From contig JAEUMX010000251.1 of assembly GCA_016791285.1 (NCBI GenBank), forward strand, positions 1-8,484: 8,484 bases of DNA, in the 5' to 3' direction. This document shows, piece by piece, positions 1-7,210 of this stretch. The position numbers and the translations under genes are program-made. Position 1 is the first letter of the stretch, and each line of letters starts with the position of its first letter. Below the pieces are notes generated by a model, which saw only the letters and a program-made list of their open reading frames with translations, did not search any database and was not told the origin of the DNA. The stretch comes from Burkholderiales bacterium (GTDB lineage: Bacteria > Pseudomonadota > Gammaproteobacteria > Burkholderiales > JAEUMW01).

Positions 1-184
1 CGTAACGTCCACGCACGTCGCGGCGGATCGACCGGCTCGTTTTACCTGACGTGCTCAGGTGTGCGGTAGAATCTCCGGGCGGGGTGACTGTCCCAAGCAG
101 GCGTCACGCGTCGCCCTAATCGATCCGCTTGGTCCTGCACGGCACTCGCGGTTTCGTCCCAACGCAAGTTCATCGGAAACACTC
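1..184. other. Non-coding leader upstream of the efflux operon
   Basis: No convincing gene is seen here. A GTG at 59 opens a frame continuous with the outer-membrane channel gene, but the residues it would add (59-184) look like neither a signal peptide nor a domain. The stretch holds a perfect dyad at 44-60 and a possible -10 box at 67-72. If that box is used, the transcript would start near 79 and carry a leader of roughly 105 nt. A weaker 5-bp inverted repeat (GTGAC 84-88, GTCAC 103-107) lies in that leader and may be chance. The gene to the left is outside the window, so it is unknown whether this is a divergent promoter region. Confidence 0.6.
41..72 (+). promoter_or_regulatory. Candidate operator/promoter: dyad ACCTGA-N5-TCAGGT with a -10-like box
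   Basis: Positions 44-49 (ACCTGA) and 55-60 (TCAGGT) are a perfect inverted repeat with a 5-base spacer. TAGAAT at 67-72 matches five of six bases of the sigma-70 -10 box, and TTTACC at 41-46 matches four of six of the -35 box, with an unusually long 20-bp gap. Long 19-20 bp spacers with an ACC...GGT dyad between the boxes are the mark of MerR-family metal-responsive promoters such as those of copA and zntA. Here the dyad is shorter (17 bp) and off-centre, so a MerR site is only a possibility; another dimeric regulator could bind. It is not a terminator, because no T-run follows on either strand. Confidence 0.35.
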
Positions 185-1510
185 ATGGTCTTTCCCGACC
201 GAGCGCCCCACGGCGCGGCGAGGAGGCGTCTTGCGCGCTCCTCCAACGCGGCGCGCCGGGGCGCGCCGTGGCGCCTCGTCCTGGTCCTGCTCTGCGGGGC
301 TGTCGGCTCGACGCTCGCGCGAGCGGAGCGCATCATCACGCTCGACGATGCGATCGCCCTTGCGGAAGAAATGAACCCGGGCGTGTCGGCCAACCTGGGC
401 CGCGAGGAAGCGGCGCGCGCTGGAATCGTCACCGCGCGGCAGTTTCCCAATCCCTCGGTCGAAGGCAATGCGGGGCCGCAGCGGCCGCGCGGCGGTTCGG
501 GAACCCCCTCGGGCACCGCCTGGGGGGTCGGTATCGCGCAGCCGATCGAGTATCCGTCGGTGCGGGAGTCACGGCGGCGCACCGCGGAAGCCAACCTGGG
601 GTCAGTCGAGGCGGGTTCGGCCGCGTTTCGTGCCCAGCTCTTCGCCCAGGTGCACAGCAACTTCTACGAAGTGCTGCAGCGACAGGAGCAGCTCGGCATC
701 GCCGAGGAAGACCTCAAGCTCCTGGGCGAGATTCGGGACCGCGTCGGGCTGCGCGCCAAGCTCGGCGAGTCGCCGCGGCTCGACCTCGTGCGTACGGAGA
801 CCGAGGTCCTCAACGCACAGCGGGCGCGCGATTCCGCGGCGGTGCGGGTGACGCAGGCGAAGCTCGCGCTCGCGAATCTCATCGGCATCGCGCCGGACGA
901 GGCGTACGCGGTGCGCGGCTCCCTCGGCAGCGCGACGCTGCCAGCCCTGGAGCGCCTGCGCGAGCAGGTCACACGTGACAATCCGCAGATCCAGCAGGCG
1001 CTCGCGGAGCAGGAACGGGCGCGCAACCGCCTGCAGCTCGAGCGCGATCTGCGCCTGCCCGCGCCGACCCTGCAGGCTGGTTATCTTCAGGAACCGGACA
1101 AGGAAGTGACGCGCCTCGGTCTCACGCTGCCGATCCCGCTCTTCAATCGGCGTGAGGGGCAGATCGCGGAGGCGCTGGCCGAGGCCAAGGTGGCGGACGC
1201 GCAATTGCGGGCGCGCGAGCTTGCGCTCACGCGCGAGCTCGACGCGGCGTACGGCCGCTTCGTCGTGGCACGCCAGCAGGTCGAGACCTTCGAGGGCGGC
1301 CTGCTCGAGCGGGCGCAGCGTACCCTCGAGGCGGCCGAGGCTGCCTATCGGTTCGGCGAGCGCGGCATCCTCGAATACCTCGACGCCCAGCGCACGTTCC
1401 GCGCGGTGCGCCAGGACTATCTGAACGCCCGCTACGAGCTCGCCTACTCGGTCATCGAGATCGAGCGGCTCGCAGGGCGCGATTACCTCACATCCGGGAT
1501 CTCTCGATGA
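185..1510 (+). CDS. TolC-family outer-membrane channel of a metal efflux system (CzcC-like)
   Basis: This is the outer-membrane channel of the tripartite exporter; it carries metal cations handed over by the pump and adaptor across the outer membrane. The 441-residue product has a long Arg-rich N-terminus, a hydrophobic core at about 30-43 and a likely signal peptidase site after LARA (residue 47). Two outer-membrane efflux protein repeats follow, at about 52-236 and 254-430. Family features include the ITLDDAIALA start of the first repeat, LPIPLFNRREGQIAEA near 315-330 and RFGERGILEYLDAQRTFR near 389-406. ATG 185 is chosen because it places the signal peptide near the N-terminus; its ribosome binding site (GGAAA, 175-179) is weak, and there is no later in-frame ATG or GTG before the signal core. 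The stop overlaps the start of the adaptor gene by 4 nt, indicating translational coupling. Family and role are firm; the metal is not shown by the sequence. Confidence 0.93.
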   Translation: MVFPDRAPHGAARRRLARSSNAARRGAPWRLVLVLLCGAVGSTLARAERIITLDDAIALAEEMNPGVSANLGREEAARAGIVTARQFPNPSVEGNAGPQRPRGGSGTPSGTAWGVGIAQPIEYPSVRESRRRTAEANLGSVEAGSAAFRAQLFAQVHSNFYEVLQRQEQLGIAEEDLKLLGEIRDRVGLRAKLGESPRLDLVRTETEVLNAQRARDSAAVRVTQAKLALANLIGIAPDEAYAVRGSLGSATLPALERLREQVTRDNPQIQQALAEQERARNRLQLERDLRLPAPTLQAGYLQEPDKEVTRLGLTLPIPLFNRREGQIAEALAEAKVADAQLRARELALTRELDAAYGRFVVARQQVETFEGGLLERAQRTLEAAEAAYRFGERGILEYLDAQRTFRAVRQDYLNARYELAYSVIEIERLAGRDYLTSGISR

Positions 1511-2655
1511 AGCGCTTGCAAGCCCTCGGTCTGGTACTGACTCTCGCCGTGGTGCTCGCCGGCTGCGGCGAGAAAAAGGAAGTGCAGAAGGCGGCCGCCG
1601 CGGCGCCCATCGACCCGAACGTCATCGTCGCCGACGAGGCGCTGGCGGCGCGACTCAAGCTCGGCACCGTAGGTCAGGAGGAGGTGAGCCAGGAGCTGCG
1701 TGTGCCCGGCAGCGTCGGACTCGACGATCGCCGCGTCGCGCGCATCGGCTCCTCGGTGACAGGGCGGATCACCAAGGTGCTCGCGTTTCGCGGCGACGAG
1801 GTGAAGGCCGGGCAGACGCTCGCCACGTTGAACAGCGCCGAGCTTGCCAGCGGCCAGATGCAGTTTCTCACGTCCGTGGCGGACGTCGAGCTCAAGACGC
1901 GCGCGGTGGAGCGGGCCAAACAACTGCTCGCGGCCGACGTGATCGGCAGCGCCGAGCTGCAGCGCCGCGAGAACGAGCTCTTTTCGGCGCAGGTGGCGAT
2001 GAAGGCGGCGCGCGATCAGTTGCGGCTCATGGGCATGTCGCCCAAGGCGATCGACACCGTTGGCCGCACGCGCGAGATCGACTCGGTCGCGAGCGTCATC
2101 GCGACCATGTCCGGCACGGTGATCGACCGCCAGATCAACCAGGGTCAGGTGGTGCAGCCCGCCGATGCGTTGTACACGGTGGCGGATCTCGAGCATGTCT
2201 GGATCCAGGGCGAGGTACCGGAGCAGCAGGCCCACTTGGTCGAGATGGGAGAGGAAGTGCGCATCGAGTTGCCCGCGCTGCCCGGGCGCCGGGTCACCGG
2301 CAAGATCATCTTCATGAGCTCGACCGTGAATCCGGAGACGCGGACCGTGCAGGTGCGCAGCGACGTGCTCAATTCCGACCGGGACATCAAGCCCGACATG
2401 CTCGCCAATCTGCTCATCTGGGGTATCCCGCAGAAGAAGCTCGTCGTGCCCATCACGGCCGTGGTGCGCGAATCGAACCGCGACCACGTCTTCGCGCGCA
2501 TCGGTGACCACGAGTTTCGGCTGGTGCCGGTCGCGCTCGGCCAGGAGAGCGGAAAGGTGGTGGTGGTCGAGGAGGGCCTCGCGGAAGGCGATGCGATCGT
2601 CCTCGACGGGGCCTTCCACCTCAACAACGAGCGCAAGCGCAGGCTGCTGGGCTGA
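1507..2655 (+). CDS. RND efflux periplasmic adaptor lipoprotein (CzcB-like membrane fusion protein)
   Basis: This adaptor links the inner-membrane pump to the outer-membrane channel. The 382-residue product starts with a lipoprotein signal: a hydrophobic stretch followed by the lipobox LAGC, so Cys20 should be lipidated and anchor the protein in the inner membrane. Next come an Ala/Lys-rich linker, the first lipoyl half (about 79-113, with GRITKVLAFRGDEVKAGQ), an alpha-hairpin (about 113-178), the second lipoyl half (about 198-227, with SGTVIDRQINQGQVVQPAD), a beta-barrel (about 230-307, including the SSTVNPETRTVQVR segment) and a membrane-proximal domain to the end. The ATG overlaps the channel stop (ATGA), and no strong ribosome binding site is visible, which fits coupling. 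No His-rich or Met-rich N-terminal metal-binding stretch, known from some CzcB and CusB proteins, is present. Confidence 0.94.
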   Translation: MKRLQALGLVLTLAVVLAGCGEKKEVQKAAAAAPIDPNVIVADEALAARLKLGTVGQEEVSQELRVPGSVGLDDRRVARIGSSVTGRITKVLAFRGDEVKAGQTLATLNSAELASGQMQFLTSVADVELKTRAVERAKQLLAADVIGSAELQRRENELFSAQVAMKAARDQLRLMGMSPKAIDTVGRTREIDSVASVIATMSGTVIDRQINQGQVVQPADALYTVADLEHVWIQGEVPEQQAHLVEMGEEVRIELPALPGRRVTGKIIFMSSTVNPETRTVQVRSDVLNSDRDIKPDMLANLLIWGIPQKKLVVPITAVVRESNRDHVFARIGDHEFRLVPVALGQESGKVVVVEEGLAEGDAIVLDGAFHLNNERKRRLLG

Positions 2656-2658
2656 CAC

Positions 2659-5600
2659 ATGATCGAAGCGCTCATCCGAGCCGCGCTCAAGCAGCGGATC
2701 GTCGTGGTCGTCGTCGCGCTGGGACTCGTCGTGGCGGGCATCGACGGGCTGCGGCGGATCGCGGTCGACGCCTTTCCCGACGTGACCAACATCCAGGTGC
2801 AGATCGCCGCCGAAGCGCCTGGGCGCTCCCCGGTGGAGGTGGAGCGTTTCGTCACCGTGCCGCTCGAGATCGCGATGACGGGATTGCCGGGCTTGACCGA
2901 AATGCGCTCGGTCAACCGCAATGCGCTGTCGCAGATCACGCTCGTCTTCACCGACGACACGGATGTGTACTTCGCGCGGCAGCTCGTGATGGAGCGCCTG
3001 CTGGAGGTCGGCGACCACTTGCCGCCGGGGGTCAAGCCGGTGCTGGGGCCGGTGTCCACCGGGCTCGGCGAGGTGTACCAGTACACGCTCGAGCGGCCCG
3101 ACGACGGCAAGTCCGCCCTCACCGAGCGGCGCACGATCCAGGACTGGGTCGTGCGACCGCTGCTGCGCGGCATTCCCGGCGTCGCCGACGTGAACTCCAT
3201 CGGCGGGCTCGAGAAACAGTATCAAGTGCTCGTCGATCCGGATCGGCTGCGGCACTATGGCGTCACGCCCAAGGACGTCTATACGGCGCTCGCCAACAAC
3301 AACGCGAATGCAGGCGGCGGCGTGCTGCGCCGGGACGCCGAGCAGTATCTCGTGCGCGGCATCGGTCTCATCGCCTCACTCGACGACATCGCGAGCATCG
3401 TGCTGAAGGAGCGGGACGAAACGCCGGTCTTCGTGCGCGACGTGGCGCAGGTGTCGTTCGGCCACGCCGTGCGCTTCGGCGCGGTCATCAAGAACGGCGA
3501 CACCGAGTCGGTCGGCGGTATCGTGCTGATGATTCGCGGCGGCAACGCGAAGGAAATCGTCGGCCGCGTCAAGCAGCGGGTCAAGGAGATCAACGACAAG
3601 GGGATGCTCCCGAACGGGCTCAAGATCGTTCCCTACTACGACCGTACCGATCTCGTGAACGCCGCGATCTGGACCGTGACCAAGGTCCTGATCGAGGGCA
3701 TCGTGCTGGTCGTCATCGTGCTCTTCCTCTTCCTCGGCGATCTGCGATCGAGTCTGATCGTCGTCGCCACCCTGATCGTGACGCCGCTCGTCACCTTTCT
3801 GGTCATGAACGAGTACGAGCTCTCGGCGAACCTGATGTCGCTCGGCGGGCTGGCGATCGCCATCGGCATGATGGTCGACGGCTCCGTGGTGGTGGTGGAG
3901 AACACCTACCGCCATCTCGGCGAGGCGAAGGACAGCGGGGAGAGCCGCACCTTCGTGGTGCTGCGCGCCGCGGTGGAGGTCGGCACGCCGGTGCTGTTCG
4001 GTGTCGGCATCATCTGCCTCGTCTTCCTGCCGCTGATGACGCTGCAGGGCATGGAAGGGAAGATGTTCGCGCCGCTCGCCTACGTGATCGCGATCGCGAT
4101 GTTCGTGTCGCTCGTGCTATCGCTCACGCTGTCGCCGGTCTTGTGCTCCTACTTCCTCAAGGGCGGCGCGGAGCACGACACGAGGCTCGTCCGGCTCGTG
4201 AAGGGGCCGTATCTGCGCCTGCTGGACTGGGCGCTGGAGCGCCCGAGCACGGTCGTGCTCGGCGGCGTGATGCTGCTCGCTGCGAGCATCGCCGCCTTTC
4301 CGCTGCTCGGCACGTCGTTCATCCCCGAGATGAAGGAAGGGGCGATCGTCCCCGGGGTCAATCGGGTGACCAACATGTCGCTCGAAGAATCGATCGAGCT
4401 CGAAACCGAAGCCATGCGCCTCGTGAAGGAGGTGCCAGGCGTTGCGATGGTCGTCTCGCAGCTCGGTCGCAGCGAGAACCCGACCGATCCGCAGCCGGAA
4501 AACGAGTCGACACCGATCGCGACGGTCAAGCTCGACTCGGAGCTGCCGCCGGGCTGGGACCAGAACGACGTCGCCGCGGCGATCCGCGAGAAACTTCAGG
4601 CGCTCCCGGGCGTTCAGATCGTCATGGCACAGCCGATTTCCGACCGGGTCGACGAGCTCGTCACGGGGGTCCGCTCCGACATTGCGATCAAGATTTTCGG
4701 CGACGACATCGAGGTGCTGAAGGAGAAGGCGGACGAGGTGGTGCAACTGCTCGGCACGATCCGGGGAGCCTCCGACATCCGCCTCGAGCGCGTGAGCGGC
4801 CAGCAATATCTCACCATCCAGATCGACCGCAAGGCGATCGCCCGTCACGGCATCAACGTCGCCGACATCAACGACATCATCGAGATCGCGATCCGGGGGC
4901 GGGTCGCGACCGAGGTCTACGAGGGCGAGCGGCGGTTTTCCGCCGCGGTCCGCTTCCCGCCCGAGTTTCGCAACAACGCCGACAAGATTGCGCAGATCCT
5001 CGTGCGCTCGCCCAACGGCGCGCTCATTCCGCTCAAGGATCTCGCCAGGATCGAGCTCGTGGAGGGACCGGCCCAGGTGAGCCGCGAGACGGCAAAGCGC
5101 CGCATCGTCGTGGGCGCCAACGTGCACGGGCGCGACCTGGGCGGCTTCGTGGCGGAGTTGCAGGCGGCCGCGGCAAAGCAGATCGAGCTGCCCGAGGGCT
5201 ATTACTTCTCGTGGGGCGGGCAGTTCGAGAATCTGCAGCGCGCCACCCGGCGGCTGGCGATCATCATCCCGATCACCATCGGGGCGATCTTCTTCCTGCT
5301 GTTTCTGCTGTTCAATTCGGTGCGCTACGCCACGATCATCATCCTGGTGTTGCCGTTCGCCTCGATTGGAGGCATCTTCGCCTTGCTCGGCACCGGCGAG
5401 TACTTGTCCGTGCCGGCCTCGGTGGGCTTCATCACGCTCTGGGGCATTGCGGTGCTGAACGGCGTCGTGCTGGTGACGTACATCCGCAGTCTGCGCGAGG
5501 AGGGGATGGCGCAGCGGGCGGCGATCGTGCAGGGCTGCACGCATCGCTTGCGGCCGGTGCTGATGACGGCCACCGTGGCGATGCTGGGGCTGATCCCGTT

Positions 5601-5745
5601 TCTGTTCGCGACCGGGCCGGGGTCGGAGGTGCAGCGGCCGCTGGCGGTGGTGGTGATCGGCGGGCTGATCACGTCGACGCTGCTGACGTTGGTCGTGCTG
5701 CCCGCGGTCTACGGGTGGTTCGAAGAGGAAAAAATCGAGGCGTAA
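2659..5745 (+). CDS. czcA: CzcA-family heavy-metal efflux RND pump
   Basis: This is the proton-driven inner-membrane pump of the complex. At 1028 residues it has the usual family length and RND layout: TM1 near 12-30, a large periplasmic loop to about 338, TM2-TM6 at about 340-500, TM7 at about 530-550, a second periplasmic loop to about 865, and TM8-TM12 to about 1019. The start VDAFPDVTN, GLAIAIGMMVDGSVVVVEN in TM4 and RLRPVLMTATVAMLGLIPF near the end are typical of metal RND (HME) pumps. D407 and E414 match two of the three acidic TM4 residues of CzcA (D408, E415), but the first (D402) is A401 here. The Lys used by CusA in RLRPK/RVRPK is Val, and only one of the three CusA periplasmic methionines seems matched (M573). 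Divalent cations are thus likelier than Cu(I)/Ag(I), but this is inference. The start lies 3 nt after the adaptor stop; the acidic tail FEEEKIEA faces the cytoplasm. Confidence 0.94.
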   Translation: MIEALIRAALKQRIVVVVVALGLVVAGIDGLRRIAVDAFPDVTNIQVQIAAEAPGRSPVEVERFVTVPLEIAMTGLPGLTEMRSVNRNALSQITLVFTDDTDVYFARQLVMERLLEVGDHLPPGVKPVLGPVSTGLGEVYQYTLERPDDGKSALTERRTIQDWVVRPLLRGIPGVADVNSIGGLEKQYQVLVDPDRLRHYGVTPKDVYTALANNNANAGGGVLRRDAEQYLVRGIGLIASLDDIASIVLKERDETPVFVRDVAQVSFGHAVRFGAVIKNGDTESVGGIVLMIRGGNAKEIVGRVKQRVKEINDKGMLPNGLKIVPYYDRTDLVNAAIWTVTKVLIEGIVLVVIVLFLFLGDLRSSLIVVATLIVTPLVTFLVMNEYELSANLMSLGGLAIAIGMMVDGSVVVVENTYRHLGEAKDSGESRTFVVLRAAVEVGTPVLFGVGIICLVFLPLMTLQGMEGKMFAPLAYVIAIAMFVSLVLSLTLSPVLCSYFLKGGAEHDTRLVRLVKGPYLRLLDWALERPSTVVLGGVMLLAASIAAFPLLGTSFIPEMKEGAIVPGVNRVTNMSLEESIELETEAMRLVKEVPGVAMVVSQLGRSENPTDPQPENESTPIATVKLDSELPPGWDQNDVAAAIREKLQALPGVQIVMAQPISDRVDELVTGVRSDIAIKIFGDDIEVLKEKADEVVQLLGTIRGASDIRLERVSGQQYLTIQIDRKAIARHGINVADINDIIEIAIRGRVATEVYEGERRFSAAVRFPPEFRNNADKIAQILVRSPNGALIPLKDLARIELVEGPAQVSRETAKRRIVVGANVHGRDLGGFVAELQAAAAKQIELPEGYYFSWGGQFENLQRATRRLAIIIPITIGAIFFLLFLLFNSVRYATIIILVLPFASIGGIFALLGTGEYLSVPASVGFITLWGIAVLNGVVLVTYIRSLREEGMAQRAAIVQGCTHRLRPVLMTATVAMLGLIPFLFATGPGSEVQRPLAVVVIGGLITSTLLTLVVLPAVYGWFEEEKIEA

Positions 5746-5759
5746 GGGAGCCAGGAGAC

Positions 5760-5765
5760 AAGGAG
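5760..5765 (+). promoter_or_regulatory. Ribosome binding site of the PII-like gene
   Basis: AAGGAG lies 8 nt before the ATG at 5774, inside the 28-nt gap after the pump stop. It is the clearest Shine-Dalgarno sequence in the plus-strand operon, so the small gene can be translated independently of the pump, and probably at a higher rate. Confidence 0.75.
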
Positions 5766-5773
5766 AACCGTTC

Positions 5774-6106
5774 ATGAAGGAGATCAAGGCCGTGGTGCAG
5801 CCGTCCCGGCTGCCCAAGATACGCCGGGCCTTCCGTCACGTGAAGGACTTCCCGGGAATGACGATCACCAAGGTCGAGGGGTGCAGCCGCTCGCTGGAGC
5901 ATGAGCGGGTAACCATCCGCGAGGAGCTCACCGAATTCAGCCCCAAGGTGCGCATCGAAATCGTGGCACCCGATCACATGGTCGAAGGCATCCTGCAGGT
6001 GCTGGTCGAGGTGTCTTCCACGGGCCAGCGGGGCGATGGCATCGTGTGGGTGACCGAGGCCCAGCGCATGATTCGCATCTCCGAACAGGCGAACGTGCTC
6101 GACTGA
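5774..6106 (+). CDS. PII-superfamily protein of the metal-efflux-associated group (PII-NG-like)
   Basis: This 110-residue product aligns along its whole length with E. coli GlnB (112 residues). Shared features are the start MKEIKAVVQP, GMTITKVEG (28-36), SPKVRIEIVAPD (56-67) and the B-loop TGQRGDG (83-89), so a PII-type trimer is expected in the cytoplasm. Residues central to nitrogen sensing differ. GlnB Tyr51, the uridylylation site, is Glu51; Tyr46 is Val; Arg47 is Thr; Gln39 aligns with Ser40; Lys90 is Ile; Arg103 is Ser. Lys58 and Arg101 are kept. The T-loop is one residue shorter and contains Cys37, Glu42, His43 and Glu44. A PII group lacking the classical signatures and encoded beside CzcA/CusA pumps has been described as PII-NG, and position and sequence fit that group. 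A role in sensing metal or adenylate state, or in modulating the pump, is inference. Confidence 0.85.
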   Translation: MKEIKAVVQPSRLPKIRRAFRHVKDFPGMTITKVEGCSRSLEHERVTIREELTEFSPKVRIEIVAPDHMVEGILQVLVEVSSTGQRGDGIVWVTEAQRMIRISEQANVLD

Positions 6107-6121
6107 TGCGTCCGGTTGGAA

Positions 6122-7144
6122 TCAGATGCCGCCGAGTGCGCCGCTGAGCTCCTGTTCCAGCTCCTCATCCAGTGACATGAGGGACACCCGCACCAGCTCG
6201 ACGTCGTCGGTGCGGCCGAGCCGGGCGTAGAGCAACCCAAGCTCGAACCACGCACGGCCAAATTCGGGATTCAGGCGAATCGCGCGCTGCAATGCGGGCA
6301 CGGCTTCATCCGGGCGGTCGAGCCTGGATTGGGCGCGCGCAAGGAAATACCACGCGTCGGCGTCGTTCGGGTCGTCCCGTGACCATTGCGCGGCCACCCG
6401 CCGCAATCCTTCCCAGTCTTCTTCCGATTCCAGCGGTACGGCCTGCAGGAAGTAGGGCTGCCGCGTGCGCGCTTCGCTCCAGAAGGGCTGCAACGCCGCG
6501 TCCAGCGGCGCGACGGCCTGCGGCGACTGCCGGCGCACGTCGTCGAGCCAATCCGACGGGATCGCGTAGAAGTGGTAGTCGCGGCTGCCGCGCGCACGAA
6601 ACGTGGTGAGACCGAGGAGTCGACCCGACTCGTCGAAGAGCGCGCCGCCGCTCGCGCCCAGGTTGAAGCCCGTCGTGGTCTCGATCACGCGGGCGCCATC
6701 GAACCCGTGCAGGCTATGGATTCTGCCGTTCGCGAACATGGACCCGGCACCGCCCGGGAAGCCGACTGCGTAGACGGGCTGGCCCGGGGCCACGTCGCTC
6801 GCGCTGCGCAGCGGGGCGGTGGGGATCGCGGGCGTGACGGGCACGGTGAGGAGACAAAGGTCGCGGCCCAGGTTCGCGCGCTGCGACTGCACGGTGAGCC
6901 AGATCCCGCCCTTGCGCACGACGATCGAATCCGCGTTGCGGGTGACGTGGCAGTTCGTCGCCACTTCGCCGGGGCCGACCATCACGCCCGAGCCCAGAGC
7001 GGTCTTCCCTTGCGCGGAATGCGCGTGGACCTTCACGACGAACAGGCTGATGTGCGCGATGTAGCTCGGATCATGGTTGTCGCCGCCAGCGTGCAACGTG
7101 GCCGGGATCATCGCGAGCAGGGTGGTCCAACCGAGTCGACCCAT
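6122..7144 (-). CDS. Secreted trypsin-like serine protease with C-terminal TPR repeats
   Basis: The 340-residue product starts with a signal peptide (hydrophobic core about 6-17, likely cleavage after LHA at residue 19), so it acts in the periplasm or outside. A trypsin/HtrA-like domain spans about 25-205. The catalytic triad is visible as His66 in ATNCHVT, Asp95 in GRDLCLL and Ser165 in GASGGALFD. Cys65 and Cys97, next to His and Asp, may form a disulfide. After a linker, two tetratricopeptide repeats (about 262-295 and 296-329) suggest protein binding; no PDZ domain is seen, unlike DegP. The start is ATG 7144, not the in-frame GTG at 7150, because a near-perfect Shine-Dalgarno sequence overlaps that GTG. 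It lies 82 nt downstream of proA on the same strand, with no clear promoter between, so read-through from proA is possible. Its end converges on the PII-like gene with 15 bp between stops. Substrate unknown. Confidence 0.88.
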   Translation of the reverse strand: MGRLGWTTLLAMIPATLHAGGDNHDPSYIAHISLFVVKVHAHSAQGKTALGSGVMVGPGEVATNCHVTRNADSIVVRKGGIWLTVQSQRANLGRDLCLLTVPVTPAIPTAPLRSASDVAPGQPVYAVGFPGGAGSMFANGRIHSLHGFDGARVIETTTGFNLGASGGALFDESGRLLGLTTFRARGSRDYHFYAIPSDWLDDVRRQSPQAVAPLDAALQPFWSEARTRQPYFLQAVPLESEEDWEGLRRVAAQWSRDDPNDADAWYFLARAQSRLDRPDEAVPALQRAIRLNPEFGRAWFELGLLYARLGRTDDVELVRVSLMSLDEELEQELSGALGGI

Positions 7145-7154
7145 GATCACCTCC
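7145..7154 (-). promoter_or_regulatory. Perfect extended Shine-Dalgarno that sets the protease start
   Basis: On the minus strand the ten bases GGAGGTGATC directly precede ATG 7144. They are fully complementary to the conserved 3' end of bacterial 16S rRNA (GATCACCTCC), a much longer match than most ribosome binding sites have. The alternative GTG start at 7150 lies inside this match and so is very unlikely to be used. Confidence 0.8.
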
Positions 7155-7166
7155 GTAGCAGAACCT

Positions 7167-7210
7167 CACTGCGACCGACGGGCGCGAAGGAAAGTTCGAA
7201 CCGCGCAGTG
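7167..7210 (-). repeat. Inverted repeat in the proA-protease gap
   Basis: CACTGCG at 7167-7173 and CGCAGTG at 7204-7210 are a perfect 7-bp inverted repeat with 30 bases between, inside which CGAA (7185-7188) and TTCG (7195-7198) could pair as a small inner stem. On the minus strand it lies after the proA stop and before the protease ribosome binding site. No T-run follows, so an intrinsic terminator is not supported; an operator, an RNA-processing stem or chance are all open. Confidence 0.3.

Noticed and set aside
59..184. GTG at 59 as the start of the outer-membrane channel, adding 42 residues
   Set aside because: The added residues are not signal-like and would put the hydrophobic signal core some 70 residues from the N-terminus; ATG 185 fits the family better.
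250..267. Two GGCGCGCC palindromes separated by two bases
   Set aside because: They encode part of the Arg/Ala-rich signal peptide region and are explained by base composition.
1483..3255. Long minus-strand frame (590 codons) opposite the adaptor and pump genes
   Set aside because: The product is rich in His, Asp and Arg with no domain, as expected of an antisense frame over G/C-ending codons; the plus-strand genes are unmistakable.
4143..5777. Long plus-strand frame (544 codons) overlapping the pump gene in another frame
   Set aside because: Arg/Gly/Ala-rich low-complexity translation typical of an out-of-frame G+C-rich gene; no start signal.
4117..5817. Long minus-strand frame (566 codons) opposite the pump gene
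   Set aside because: Same antisense composition artefact; no recognisable protein features.
6107..6121. A shared terminator between the convergent PII-like and protease genes
   Set aside because: Only 15 bases lie between the stops and no hairpin with a T-run is visible there or just beyond.
7145..7150. GTG at 7150 as the protease start
   Set aside because: It lies inside the Shine-Dalgarno match that serves ATG 7144.
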